From CAYMCO01 sp964388955 (GTDB taxonomy: Bacteria > Chloroflexota > Anaerolineae > Anaerolineales > E44-bin32), in contig CAYMCO010000036.1 in NCBI GenBank assembly GCA_964388955.1, positions 1-57,335 on the forward strand: DNA of 57,335 nt, given 5' to 3'. The first letter of the stretch is position 1; every line of letters starts with the position of its first letter. A program made the translations under genes and the position numbers. Under the pieces are notes generated by a model. The model searched no databases. It was not told where the DNA came from and saw only the letters and a list, made by a program, of their open reading frames with translations. Below, piece by piece: positions 25,989 to 33,408 of this stretch.

Positions 25989-27011
25989 ATGCGCACCGAT
26001 GAATTTGACTACCATCTTCCCAAAGAGCTCATCGCTCAGCGACCTGCACAGCCGCGGGATTCTTCTCGCATGCTGGTCCTCGATCGGAGCAGCGGGGAAC
26101 TCTCCGAAGGCCATTTCTACGACCTGCCCCGCTATTTGCGGCCGCATGACATGCTGATCGTCAATCGCACCCGTGTGATCCCCTCCCGGCTGGCCGCCCG
26201 CAAGCTCCCAGGCGGCGGCCGGGCGGAAATCCTGCTGCTTGAGCGGCTGGGGGATTGTCTTTGGCGCGCGATGGTCGGCGGGAAAAACCTGCACGTTGGC
26301 CGCAGACTGCAGGTCGAGGGCGGGCCCGGAGCGGAGATTGTGGACGACATGGGCGGCCCGCTTCGGCGGATCCGCTTTGACGAGCCCATCTCCGGCCGGC
26401 TCGATGTGCTCGGCGAGATGCCGCTGCCGCCATACATCACCACCCCCCTGCGTCACAGGGACGAATACCAGACAATCTTCGCCCGTGATCCTGGCTCGGC
26501 AGCAGCTCCAACGGCCGGCCTGCACTTCACCCCAGGGCTGGTCCGGCGCTTGCGGAAAGCGGGGGTTGACCTCCAGCAGATCACCCTGCATATCGGATTG
26601 GACACATTCGCCCCTGTGCGCGAAGCGGAGATTGAGGACCATCCGGTACACACCGAATGGTGCCAGGTGAGCGGGGCGGTTGCCCAATCCATTAACGCGG
26701 CGCGCGGCCACGGTGGAAGGATCATCGCCGTCGGCACGACCGTGGTTCGGACCCTGGAAACGGCGGCCAGGACCGCGGCGCCAGAGGCTACGGTCGCCCC
26801 CTACGAAGGGCCTACGGATCTTTTCATCGTGCCGGGCCACGAATTCCGCGCCGTCGACGCATTGATCACGAACTTTCACCTCCCTCGATCAACTCTGCTC
26901 ATGCTGGTCTCTGCGTTTGCCGGCCGGGAGCGGATCCTCACTTCCTATCAGTTCGCGATTAGGCGCCGCTATCGCTTCTATTCCTTCGGGGACGCCATGC
27001 TGATCCTTTGA
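25989..27011 (+). CDS. queA: tRNA preQ1(34) S-adenosylmethionine ribosyltransferase-isomerase
   Basis: Penultimate step of queuosine synthesis: it transfers and isomerises the ribosyl part of SAM onto preQ1 at tRNA position 34 (340 aa). Hallmarks: FDYHLPKELIAQRPAQPRDSSRML at the N-terminus, VNRTRVIPSRL, the AAPTAGLHFTPGL motif, DTFAPVR, and the C-terminal LITNFHLPRSTLLMLVSAFAG. SD GGAGCGGGG precedes the ATG. Probably co-transcribed with ruvB and the DUF2905 gene; tgt is not in the window. Confidence 0.96.
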   Translation: MRTDEFDYHLPKELIAQRPAQPRDSSRMLVLDRSSGELSEGHFYDLPRYLRPHDMLIVNRTRVIPSRLAARKLPGGGRAEILLLERLGDCLWRAMVGGKNLHVGRRLQVEGGPGAEIVDDMGGPLRRIRFDEPISGRLDVLGEMPLPPYITTPLRHRDEYQTIFARDPGSAAAPTAGLHFTPGLVRRLRKAGVDLQQITLHIGLDTFAPVREAEIEDHPVHTEWCQVSGAVAQSINAARGHGGRIIAVGTTVVRTLETAARTAAPEATVAPYEGPTDLFIVPGHEFRAVDALITNFHLPRSTLLMLVSAFAGRERILTSYQFAIRRRYRFYSFGDAMLIL

Positions 27012-27041
27012 GCGATGCGCTGTGAGCTGTGGCTCATCTTC

Positions 27042-27066
27042 GCTGACTGCGCTTCGCGCAGTCAGC
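27042..27066 (+). terminator. 11-bp hairpin after queA
   Basis: GCTGACTGCGC and its exact complement close a TTC loop, 30 bp after the queA stop. No T-tract follows, so it may stabilise the 3' end or be part of the adjoining heptamer repeats. Confidence 0.4.
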
Positions 27067-27169
27067 CGTCAGCGGTCCGCGATCAGCTGCCGGCTCGTGG
27101 ACGATCATCGGCGGCTCGATTCGCCCTCCTCCAGGTCTTTGGCTGATAGCTGATGGCTGATAGCCGAGA
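27061..27169. repeat. Heptamer-phased repeats in inverted arrangement
   Basis: GTCAGCC GTCAGCG and related units (27061-27088), then further on GCTGATA GCTGATG and related units (27142-27169). The two halves are in opposite orientation, since GCTGAY in one is RTCAGC in the other. The same family occurs at 16527. Confidence 0.6.
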
Positions 27170-27184
27170 GCCCGAATCAACCTG

Positions 27185-27208
27185 CCCCCTGAAATGGAGC
27201 GCACCCCC
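27185..27208 (+). repeat. Dispersed repeat family X, copy
   Basis: CCCCCTGAAATGGA then GCGCACCCCC, shared with copies near 24305 (inverted) and 24533. It lies directly upstream of the next promoter. Confidence 0.5.
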
Positions 27209-27222
27209 CCAAAAAGACCCGA

Positions 27223-27251
27223 TTGACATACGCGGTTGGATATGAGATACT
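27223..27251 (+). promoter_or_regulatory. Promoter of the AIR-synthase leader transcript
   Basis: Perfect -35 TTGACA (27223-27228), a 17-nt spacer and GATACT (27246-27251). The predicted start is near 27258, about 170 nt before the gene, which leaves a long structured leader. Confidence 0.7.
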
Positions 27252-27314
27252 CCCTTCGTCTTGCATGGCAGGACGAAACCTCCTTTGCCATTCCAAGTCG
27301 AGGAGGTGATGCCT

Positions 27315-27368
27315 ATGAGTACTTACGGTAGTCCACGCGCTGCGGCATCCCTCCTCGGTCTAAGATAA
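27315..27368 (+). CDS. Putative leader peptide
   Basis: A 17-residue ORF, MSTYGSPRAAASLLGLR, with AGGAGG 8 nt ahead of the ATG (another in-frame ATG is at 27309). Its 3' half runs through hairpin P3 and its stop codon lies in the P3 loop, so ribosome position could decide whether the terminator forms. Confidence 0.45.
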   Translation: MSTYGSPRAAASLLGLR

Positions 27369-27387
27369 GGGTGCCGCAGCGCCAATG

Positions 27388-27418
27388 GGACCGTCCAGCG
27401 TGGGCGGTCCTTCCTTTT
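27388..27418 (+). terminator. Intrinsic terminator in the leader
   Basis: GGACCG (27388-27393) pairs with CGGTCC (27405-27410), with an inner CC/GG, followed by TTCCTTTT. It lies only 12 nt before the ATG of the downstream gene, so it is probably conditional. Confidence 0.65.
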
Positions 27419-27429
27419 GAGGGAGATCC

Positions 27430-28440
27430 ATGACCCGATTCCCAGTCGGAAAGCTGCCCCAAGACATCCTTGATGAACTGCTGAGAAAGCACGGCCCAAC
27501 CGACCCGCGCGTCGTCCTGGGGCCAGGTGTGGGCGTTGACTGCGCAGCGCTTGATTTCGGAGAAACGCTCTTGGTGGCTAAATCCGATCCAATCACGTTC
27601 ACCGCCGAAGATATCGGCTGGTATGCGGTGCATGTCAATGCCAACGACATCGTCACCACTGGCGCACAACCTCGCTGGTTCCTGGCCACCATTCTGCTCC
27701 CGCAGGAGTCCAGCGACGAGTCGCTCGTGCGAAGGATCTATGACCAAATCTCCCGGGCTTGTGCGCAGGTTGGGGCGCAATTGGTGGGCGGTCATACCGA
27801 GATCACCTCGCGCCTCGATCGTACGATCCTATGCGGTACCATGCTCGGTGAGGTCCCCAAGAACCGACTGATCACCCCCCGCGGCGCGCGTCCCGGGGAT
27901 CATCTGTTGCTCACCAAGGGGATCCCGATCGAAGGCACCAGCATCCTGGCAGGCGACTTCACCGATCGATTGGAGGACCTGCCGCAGGATCTTGTCCTTC
28001 GAGGCCGGAAATTCCTCTATGATCCGGGGATCAGCGTGGTGCCCGAGGCGCGCGCAGCCACCCGCGCCGGTGGGGTGACAGCGATGCACGACCCCACAGA
28101 AGGCGGCCTCGCCACCGGCCTTTGGGAACTCTCCGTGGCCTCGCGAGTCCGACTCGAGGTCGAACGCAGCGCGATTCACATCCCTCCGGAAGCCGCCGCC
28201 ATCTGCGATCATCTAGGCGTGAACCCGATGGAAGCCATCGCCTCGGGAGCACTTCTATTGAGCGTCAAGAGCGAGGCGTGCCGTCGGATCAAAGAAGCCA
28301 TCGAGTCTCAGGGAGTTGACGCCTACGAGATCGGCGCAGTCACGTCTGGGTCCGGGGTGCTGCTGAAATCTAACGGTGAAACTCGGGATCTGGAGCCGCC
28401 GCCGCGGGACGCGATCGCCGAGCTCTTCGAGGGCCGCTGA
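27430..28440 (+). CDS. AIR synthase-family protein (HypE/PurM-like)
   Basis: A 336-residue member of the AIR-synthase superfamily, which includes PurM, HypE, SelD and ThiL. The N-terminal ATP-binding half has VHVNANDIVTTGAQPRWF and VGGHTEITSRLDR. The C-terminal half has AMHDPTEGGLATGLWEL. The overall pattern is closest to HypE, but the C-terminal Cys that HypE needs for thiocyanate transfer is absent (the protein ends IAELFEGR) and no other hyp or hydrogenase genes are near, so the substrate is unknown. SD GAGGGAG precedes the ATG. Expression probably passes through the upstream leader terminator. Confidence 0.8.
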   Translation: MTRFPVGKLPQDILDELLRKHGPTDPRVVLGPGVGVDCAALDFGETLLVAKSDPITFTAEDIGWYAVHVNANDIVTTGAQPRWFLATILLPQESSDESLVRRIYDQISRACAQVGAQLVGGHTEITSRLDRTILCGTMLGEVPKNRLITPRGARPGDHLLLTKGIPIEGTSILAGDFTDRLEDLPQDLVLRGRKFLYDPGISVVPEARAATRAGGVTAMHDPTEGGLATGLWELSVASRVRLEVERSAIHIPPEAAAICDHLGVNPMEAIASGALLLSVKSEACRRIKEAIESQGVDAYEIGAVTSGSGVLLKSNGETRDLEPPPRDAIAELFEGR

Positions 28441-28491
28441 AAGCGACTGCTTCCCTACAACCCTCAAGTGGTAGAGGGGCGGCCATTCTGC

Positions 28492-29019
28492 CTAGTCCGG
28501 GAAGATGGGGTCCATCCATCGTTGGAAGGCGATCCGATCGGGGATGAAAAAGCGCCTTCCGAAACCGCTGAGCCGATCCCCCTGCTGCCGGTATGCGGCC
28601 ACCAGGAAATCGGGCGCCAGCAGTACCCTGGCGAAGTAATCCTGACAGTCCGCCATCTGGGGGCCGATCACATCTGGAAGGCCCATCGCCAAACCTTGTT
28701 CCCCCAGCGCGATCTCCCGCAGGATTCTGCGGCCGAACTGATAGCGCGCTTCTTTGAATTCGTCGTTCTCCGCTTGACGCGTTTCCTCCTCGAAGCCGAT
28801 CGACGCCACTTTCGCCGGAGCGGACCGCAGGCTGGAGATGTCTGTAGAGCTCATTCGGAGATTGAGCCCAAGCGGGGGGCTCACGAAGAGCCCTTCTACC
28901 AATACCGGTGGCTTTGTCACTCCCAAGTGGCGGACGATGGCAAGTGCGAAATTGCGCATCAGCCAGAATCGCTCATCGAGTCTGGGCCATAGTGCCACCG
29001 GGGTGTCTTGTACATTCAT
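28492..29019 (-). CDS. Degenerate ImmA/IrrE-like protein
   Basis: A 175-residue protein. The segment DYFARVLLAPDFLVAAYRQQ and the following FGRRFFIPDRIAFQRWMD recall the ANxFAaeLLmP region and the C-terminal helices of ImmA/IrrE-type metallopeptidases. The HExxH zinc motif expected about 30 residues earlier is missing (the text is FGRRILREIALGE). It may be a non-catalytic regulator or a lineage-specific protein with chance likeness. The ATG at 29019 has AAGG 9 nt ahead. It is convergent with the AIR-synthase gene. Confidence 0.45.
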   Translation of the reverse strand: MNVQDTPVALWPRLDERFWLMRNFALAIVRHLGVTKPPVLVEGLFVSPPLGLNLRMSSTDISSLRSAPAKVASIGFEEETRQAENDEFKEARYQFGRRILREIALGEQGLAMGLPDVIGPQMADCQDYFARVLLAPDFLVAAYRQQGDRLSGFGRRFFIPDRIAFQRWMDPIFPD

Positions 29020-29528
29020 TACTGTCGCCTTACCAGCTACGCTCAGCCTGTCGCCAAATCCAACTTGGCAGCGCTGTCCTCACCTGGCGGTGCAGTCGAG
29101 ACCGGGAGGTGGATCGGAGCGGCATACATGACCTAGAGGATCCTTCTCTCCGCCTCTCTAGAATGGGTGTCTGCCGGGCCGAGCGAGTCTGAATCCATCG
29201 CAGCACCCAGCCGCAATCCCATCCTCCCGTATCCAGAATAACGCAGAACCCGGTGAAACATTACCTAATCCACCTTACAGCCAGCTTACAGTCAGGGGAT
29301 ATCAGGCGACGCAGATCAAAGGCAGGCGTGTTCTACTCGTCCAAACCATTACCGAATGCCTACTCCTTTGTGCCGCGCTCGCCAGATGCTTGCCACTATA
29401 CTGAGATCATGAGCCCGATCTCAATAGACCCAAATGGGCCCCTATGCGCTCAAATCAACCGACGGGCGGCGACGCGACCCCGACACCTGTGGGGCCTTGC
29501 TCCGGGGCGACTGAGGCAAGGAGACTAG
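29020..29528. other. Intergenic region before the signalling cluster
   Basis: About 510 bp without a credible gene. It holds the CTTACAG direct repeat at 29274-29291 and a TATACT box at 29397-29402 with no clear -35. The open frame 29253-29528 has no SD and shadow-like composition. Confidence 0.5.
29274..29291 (-). promoter_or_regulatory. Direct repeat CTGTAAG-N4-CTGTAAG
   Basis: Read on the minus strand, CTGTAAG, 4 nt, CTGTAAG: an 11-bp period that fits head-to-tail binding of an OmpR/PhoB-type response regulator (compare the Pho box CTGTCAT-N4-CTGTCAT). The same arrangement occurs at 50404-50421 before the pilin. Confidence 0.55.
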
Positions 29529-29708
29529 ATGGGTTGTTTCCCCCCCTCACATCACCGCCGACGAAGCCGCCGAATGCTTGTGCATCAGTTTGAGTAGGCT
29601 GTGGCGTTTCCAGAGAGAAGGCTGCGCCCGCCGTTCCGCACTCCTGGTGGCCATCGGCGCCGCAGTACGCAATTGCTGCTGGACTGTCTTGACCGGGGTC
29701 GGGCATGA
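29529..29708 (+). pseudogene. Frameshifted excisionase-family HTH gene
   Basis: Two frame changes interrupt a paralogue of the intact HTH gene at 39340. From the ATG at 29529 a run of seven C shifts the frame before ITADEAAECLCISLSRLW (29551 on). A second shift near 29622 separates this from PFRTPGGHRR and the TGA at 29706. Adding one base at each place restores a protein that aligns residue by residue with the intact copy (start to HTH 18 residues in both). It lies 56 bp before a sensor kinase. Decay or two sequencing indels are both possible. Confidence 0.75.
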
Positions 29709-29764
29709 TGGATCAGACCATCCATCTTGAACATCGAAGTGGATGATCGCGAGGAAAGGACAGC

Positions 29765-32700
29765 ATGGCCGACCGACACCAGGTTCTGGACAACGCTGCA
29801 ATTGACCGCTTGGCCAAGCACCTCACCGACTTCATCGTCCAAATCGACCCAGAAGGCCAGATCATTTACCTCAACCGGACCGATGGGGTCCTGGAAAGGG
29901 TCACTTATCTCGGCTCGAGCATATATGATTGGGTCGCCCTCGAGAATCGGGAGGCAATCCAAGAAACTCTGGTGCGTTCCCTGTGTACGAGGCAGGGGAG
30001 TGAAGTTGAATACCGCTTCCTGTCACCCGGCGGAGAGGAGACTTGGCATTCGGCGCGCATCACCCCCTTGGTAGTCGAAGAGCAGGTTGACTCCTTCTTG
30101 TTGGCGGCGCGCGACATCACGGAGCGCAGGCGATTCGAGGAGGAGACCAAGCAACGCAACCGGGAATTGGCTGCCCTTCTGAGCGTGAGCCAGCAGCTGA
30201 CAGGGCGTCTGGATCTGCAGGGCCTGATGAATGTGGTGGTGGACGCCATCGTGGAGGTCCTTCCGGCCGCTGAAGCATCCTCCCTTTGGCTGCATGACGA
30301 TGAAGACGGCAAGATGGTCGTGCGCGCCTGGGCCGGTCACACGGACGAGAGGATCGAAGGTTTCAGGCTATCGCCCGACACCAGCCTTGTAGGCTTGGTT
30401 TATCAGACCTCCCAGACCCATATCGTGGACGACGCCCGTTGTGAGCAGAACTCTGAGATGCTGGGGCGACCTTTTCTGGATGCTGATCGTTCCGTGCTGG
30501 GCGTACCGCTGCTCGTTGAGGGCCGGCCCATCGGCGCGCTTTTCGCCGAGAACTTCTCCAGGCGCTCTGCCTTTTCCGGAAGCGACCGACGGGTGCTGGA
30601 GTCGCTGGCAAGCCAGGCGGCCATCGCGATCGACAACGCGCGCCTGTACCAGGCACTGCAGGAGAGCCAGAGGCAATTGACGACCCTGATGGGCAATCTG
30701 CCCGGGATGGCCTATCGGTGCAGGAACGATCGTGATTGGACGATGGAGTTTGTCAGCGATGGCTGTATCGGCCTCACGGGCTACTCACCGGAAGAGTTGG
30801 TGCACAATAGCCGCATCTCCTATGGAGATCTGATCGATCCCGACGATCGCGTCATGGTCTGGGAATCTATGCAGGCCGCCGTGGACGCAGACATGCCCTT
30901 TCAGATCGAATATCGCATTGATGCAAAGGGTGGGAGTCAGAAATGGGTCTGGGAACAGGGCCAGGGGATCAAAGATCCGGAAGGGAACGTGATCGCCCTG
31001 GAGGGCTTCATCACCGATATTACTGAACGCAGGCACGCGGAGGAGGCGTTGGAGCAGCACAGCCTTGGGCTGGAGCATTCCAATCGGCTGGTTACTTCCC
31101 TAAGCCGCGTGGCAGCCCAGCTGCAAGCGTCGCCAGACTCGGATCAAATAACCCGCATCCTGGGAACTGAGTTGGAAAAGCTGGGCCTGGCATGCTTCCT
31201 GAGCGTGATGGATTCGGAGAAGGATGAGATTGAGATTGTCTACAGTTCCGTTCCAGTGGGCGTTGCAGGAACGGCAGACAGCCTGATGGGCGAGGCCAAA
31301 ACCGGCTCGCGGCTCCCTGTCGCCCGGCTGCCCATCATCCGACGAATCCGTCAAGAGAGAGCACCGGTTTTCCTCCGGGATCCTACGTCCGATCCTTGGG
31401 GACTCCACGCGAGTCTCCCGGGTCTCCAGCCCGATGGAGCGGTGAACACCCCCGAATTGAATGAGCAAGTCCATTCAATCCATGTTCCCGTGAGAACCGC
31501 CGATCGCGTGGACGGTGTGCTCAGCATCTTGGGACCGGGGTTGGTCGAGGGAGACCTACAGATTTTCTCTGTCTTCGCCAGCCAAGTCGAAGCGGCACTC
31601 GAGAATGGCCGCCTACAGGCAGAGACCCATCGGCGCCTGGAGGAGCAGATCGCGCTGAGAGATGCCAGCGCGGCTATCGTGTCCAGCTTGGACTATGAGA
31701 CCGTGATGTACCGGATCGCCGAGCAGATGGCGCGAGCTGTCGATGCCACCAGCAGCTATATCTGTAGCTACGATGCGGACAGCCAGATCTCGACCGTGAA
31801 GGCCGAATACGTCGGTGAGGAGGCTTGCTCCGCCGAGTGCGCCTCCGATCTGGGGCAATCCTACCAGGAGGATAATCCGCGTTTTCGCGCCACAATGGTC
31901 GAAGGTCTCCACGATGTGCAATACATTGATGACCCGGAAATCGCGCCTCTGGATCTGGCTCATATGCGGCGCTTCGGCGGGAAGTCCATCCTGTACGTGC
32001 CGTTCAGAATCGGGGATGAACTCATCGGCTTTGCCGAGATTTGGGAGAGTAGGGCCGAGCGTCGGTTCACAGAAGGGGAGATTTCTCTCTGCAAGGCCAT
32101 CGCCGCCCAATCCGCCGTGGCGATCCAGAACGCGCGCCTATTTGGACAAGTGCAAACAGGCCGGGAGCGCTTGCAGGCGCTCACCCAGCGTCTTGTTCAA
32201 ACCCAAGAATACGAGCGCAGGCGCATAGCTCGAGAACTGCACGACGAGATCGGCCAGATCTTGACCGGTTTGAAACTCACGCTCGAGATGTCGCGATCGC
32301 TTCCTTTCGAAGGAGTCCGACAGAATATGGTCGACGCGCAGACGATGGTCGACGAGTTGCTGAGCAGAGTCAGGGAATTATCGCTCGATCTGCGGCCGTC
32401 CATGTTGGATGATTTGGGCCTGCTGGCCGCACTCAAATGGCACTTCGCTCGTTACACCTCCCAGACGGGTGTCAAGGTGCACTTCCAACATGGTGGTATA
32501 GAGGGGAAGCGCTTCGAACCTGAAGTCGAGACGGCCGCCTACCGGATCGTGCAGGAGGCGCTCACCAACGTCGCCCGGCACGCAGAAGCTGATCGTGTCG
32601 ACATCGAGATTGGAGTCGATCTCGGGACGATTCGAGTACAAATCGACGACGCCGGTGTGGGATTCGACACGGACTATGTCTATTCGAGCGGTACCTCCGG

Positions 32701-32848
32701 CGGTCTTCCAGGGATGCGGGAACGAGCGGTAGCATTGGGAGGTCAAGTCCTCGTTGAAGCGCAGCCTGGCGCCGGCACGCACTTGACGGTCTTGCTGCCG
32801 CTAACTGGCCGTGTGGAGCGCAGAACGGGAGATCGGATTTGGAGATGA
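29765..32848 (+). CDS. PAS/GAF sensor histidine kinase, NarL-partner (HisKA_3) type
   Basis: A soluble sensor kinase of 1027 aa with no membrane segment. Domains in order: PAS (about 15-125), GAF (145-290), PAS (305-430), two more GAF-like domains (445-620 and 630-800), HisKA_3 dimerisation/phosphoacceptor (RRIARELHDEIGQILTGL, His 826), and HATPase (AYRIVQEALTNVARHAEADR, VQIDDAGVGFD, GGLPGMRERAVALGG). HisKA_3 kinases normally signal to NarL/LuxR-type regulators, yet the overlapping next gene is a receiver with no DNA-binding domain. GAGGAAAGGA precedes the ATG. Confidence 0.9.
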   Translation: MADRHQVLDNAAIDRLAKHLTDFIVQIDPEGQIIYLNRTDGVLERVTYLGSSIYDWVALENREAIQETLVRSLCTRQGSEVEYRFLSPGGEETWHSARITPLVVEEQVDSFLLAARDITERRRFEEETKQRNRELAALLSVSQQLTGRLDLQGLMNVVVDAIVEVLPAAEASSLWLHDDEDGKMVVRAWAGHTDERIEGFRLSPDTSLVGLVYQTSQTHIVDDARCEQNSEMLGRPFLDADRSVLGVPLLVEGRPIGALFAENFSRRSAFSGSDRRVLESLASQAAIAIDNARLYQALQESQRQLTTLMGNLPGMAYRCRNDRDWTMEFVSDGCIGLTGYSPEELVHNSRISYGDLIDPDDRVMVWESMQAAVDADMPFQIEYRIDAKGGSQKWVWEQGQGIKDPEGNVIALEGFITDITERRHAEEALEQHSLGLEHSNRLVTSLSRVAAQLQASPDSDQITRILGTELEKLGLACFLSVMDSEKDEIEIVYSSVPVGVAGTADSLMGEAKTGSRLPVARLPIIRRIRQERAPVFLRDPTSDPWGLHASLPGLQPDGAVNTPELNEQVHSIHVPVRTADRVDGVLSILGPGLVEGDLQIFSVFASQVEAALENGRLQAETHRRLEEQIALRDASAAIVSSLDYETVMYRIAEQMARAVDATSSYICSYDADSQISTVKAEYVGEEACSAECASDLGQSYQEDNPRFRATMVEGLHDVQYIDDPEIAPLDLAHMRRFGGKSILYVPFRIGDELIGFAEIWESRAERRFTEGEISLCKAIAAQSAVAIQNARLFGQVQTGRERLQALTQRLVQTQEYERRRIARELHDEIGQILTGLKLTLEMSRSLPFEGVRQNMVDAQTMVDELLSRVRELSLDLRPSMLDDLGLLAALKWHFARYTSQTGVKVHFQHGGIEGKRFEPEVETAAYRIVQEALTNVARHAEADRVDIEIGVDLGTIRVQIDDAGVGFDTDYVYSSGTSGGLPGMRERAVALGGQVLVEAQPGAGTHLTVLLPLTGRVERRTGDRIWR

Positions 32849-33237
32849 ATTTGAAGCCTATTTCAATTCTACTGGTGGATGATAACGAGAGCTTCTTACG
32901 CGCCGAGGGGCGATTCTTGAGGCAGAAACTGGATGTCTCCATCGTCGGCCAAGCCAATGACGGAGGCGAGGCACTCAATATGGTAAAGGAGCTGGAGCCA
33001 CGCGTGGTCCTGCTCGATATCGCCATGCCCGATGCGACAGGGATCGACCTCATCCCTGAACTCAGAGAGGCGGACCCGTCCGTGGGGATCATCGCCCTCA
33101 CTGTGATGGATACTGAGAGCTACCGCGAAGCCGCCCTTGCAGCCGGAGCGGACGCTTTCCTATCCAAGTCGGCGCTGTTCACGGACCTGCTTCCAACCAT
33201 CCACTACGTGGTTTCCAAGCAGAAGTTTGGGTCGTGA
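32845..33237 (+). CDS. Stand-alone response regulator receiver
   Basis: A 130-residue CheY-like protein: acidic pocket LLVDDNE, phosphoacceptor Asp 58 in VVLLDIAMPDATG, Thr in ALTVMD and Lys in AFLSKSA. No output domain follows. The ATG overlaps the kinase stop (ATGA); an in-frame TTG at 32839 with GGGAG 7 nt ahead is an alternative start. It is probably the phosphorylation partner of the preceding kinase and may act by protein contact or as a phosphate sink. Confidence 0.88.
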   Translation: MNLKPISILLVDDNESFLRAEGRFLRQKLDVSIVGQANDGGEALNMVKELEPRVVLLDIAMPDATGIDLIPELREADPSVGIIALTVMDTESYREAALAAGADAFLSKSALFTDLLPTIHYVVSKQKFGS

Positions 33238-33408
33238 GATGAACAGAGACGGTCGATGAACGGTAGAGCCGAGGGGATCACGAAACATGGGCGCAAACCG
33301 GTCATTCGCGGGACACACGCGGAACACGTTGATGCCGATGATCTCGCCTGTTGGCGCGAGGGACCGGAAGGAGCGGGAACGGTTTGATCGCAAGAGGGAA
33401 AATCGGCA

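Larger units (their letters stand above)
27255..27418 (+). promoter_or_regulatory. Structured leader with peptide ORF and attenuator-like terminator
   Basis: Four elements in order. P1 is a 10-bp stem with a 3-nt loop (27255-27277). P2 pairs ACCTCC (27278-27283) with GGAGGT (27302-27307) and so hides the SD of a 17-codon ORF (27315-27368). P3 is an 11-bp stem, 27337-27347 with 27372-27382, extended by CCCT/AGGG. The fourth is an intrinsic terminator (27388-27418). The P3 loop sequence CGGTC (27356-27360) is complementary to GACCG in the terminator's left arm, an antiterminator option. No known riboswitch class was recognised. Confidence 0.6.

Noticed and set aside
27061..27169. Heptamer repeats as a possible CRISPR array
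   Set aside because: Units are 7 bp, contiguous and degenerate, with no spacers and no cas genes nearby.
29253..29528. 91-codon open frame upstream of the HTH remnant
   Set aside because: No SD, low-complexity composition, and it overlaps the CTTACAG repeat region.
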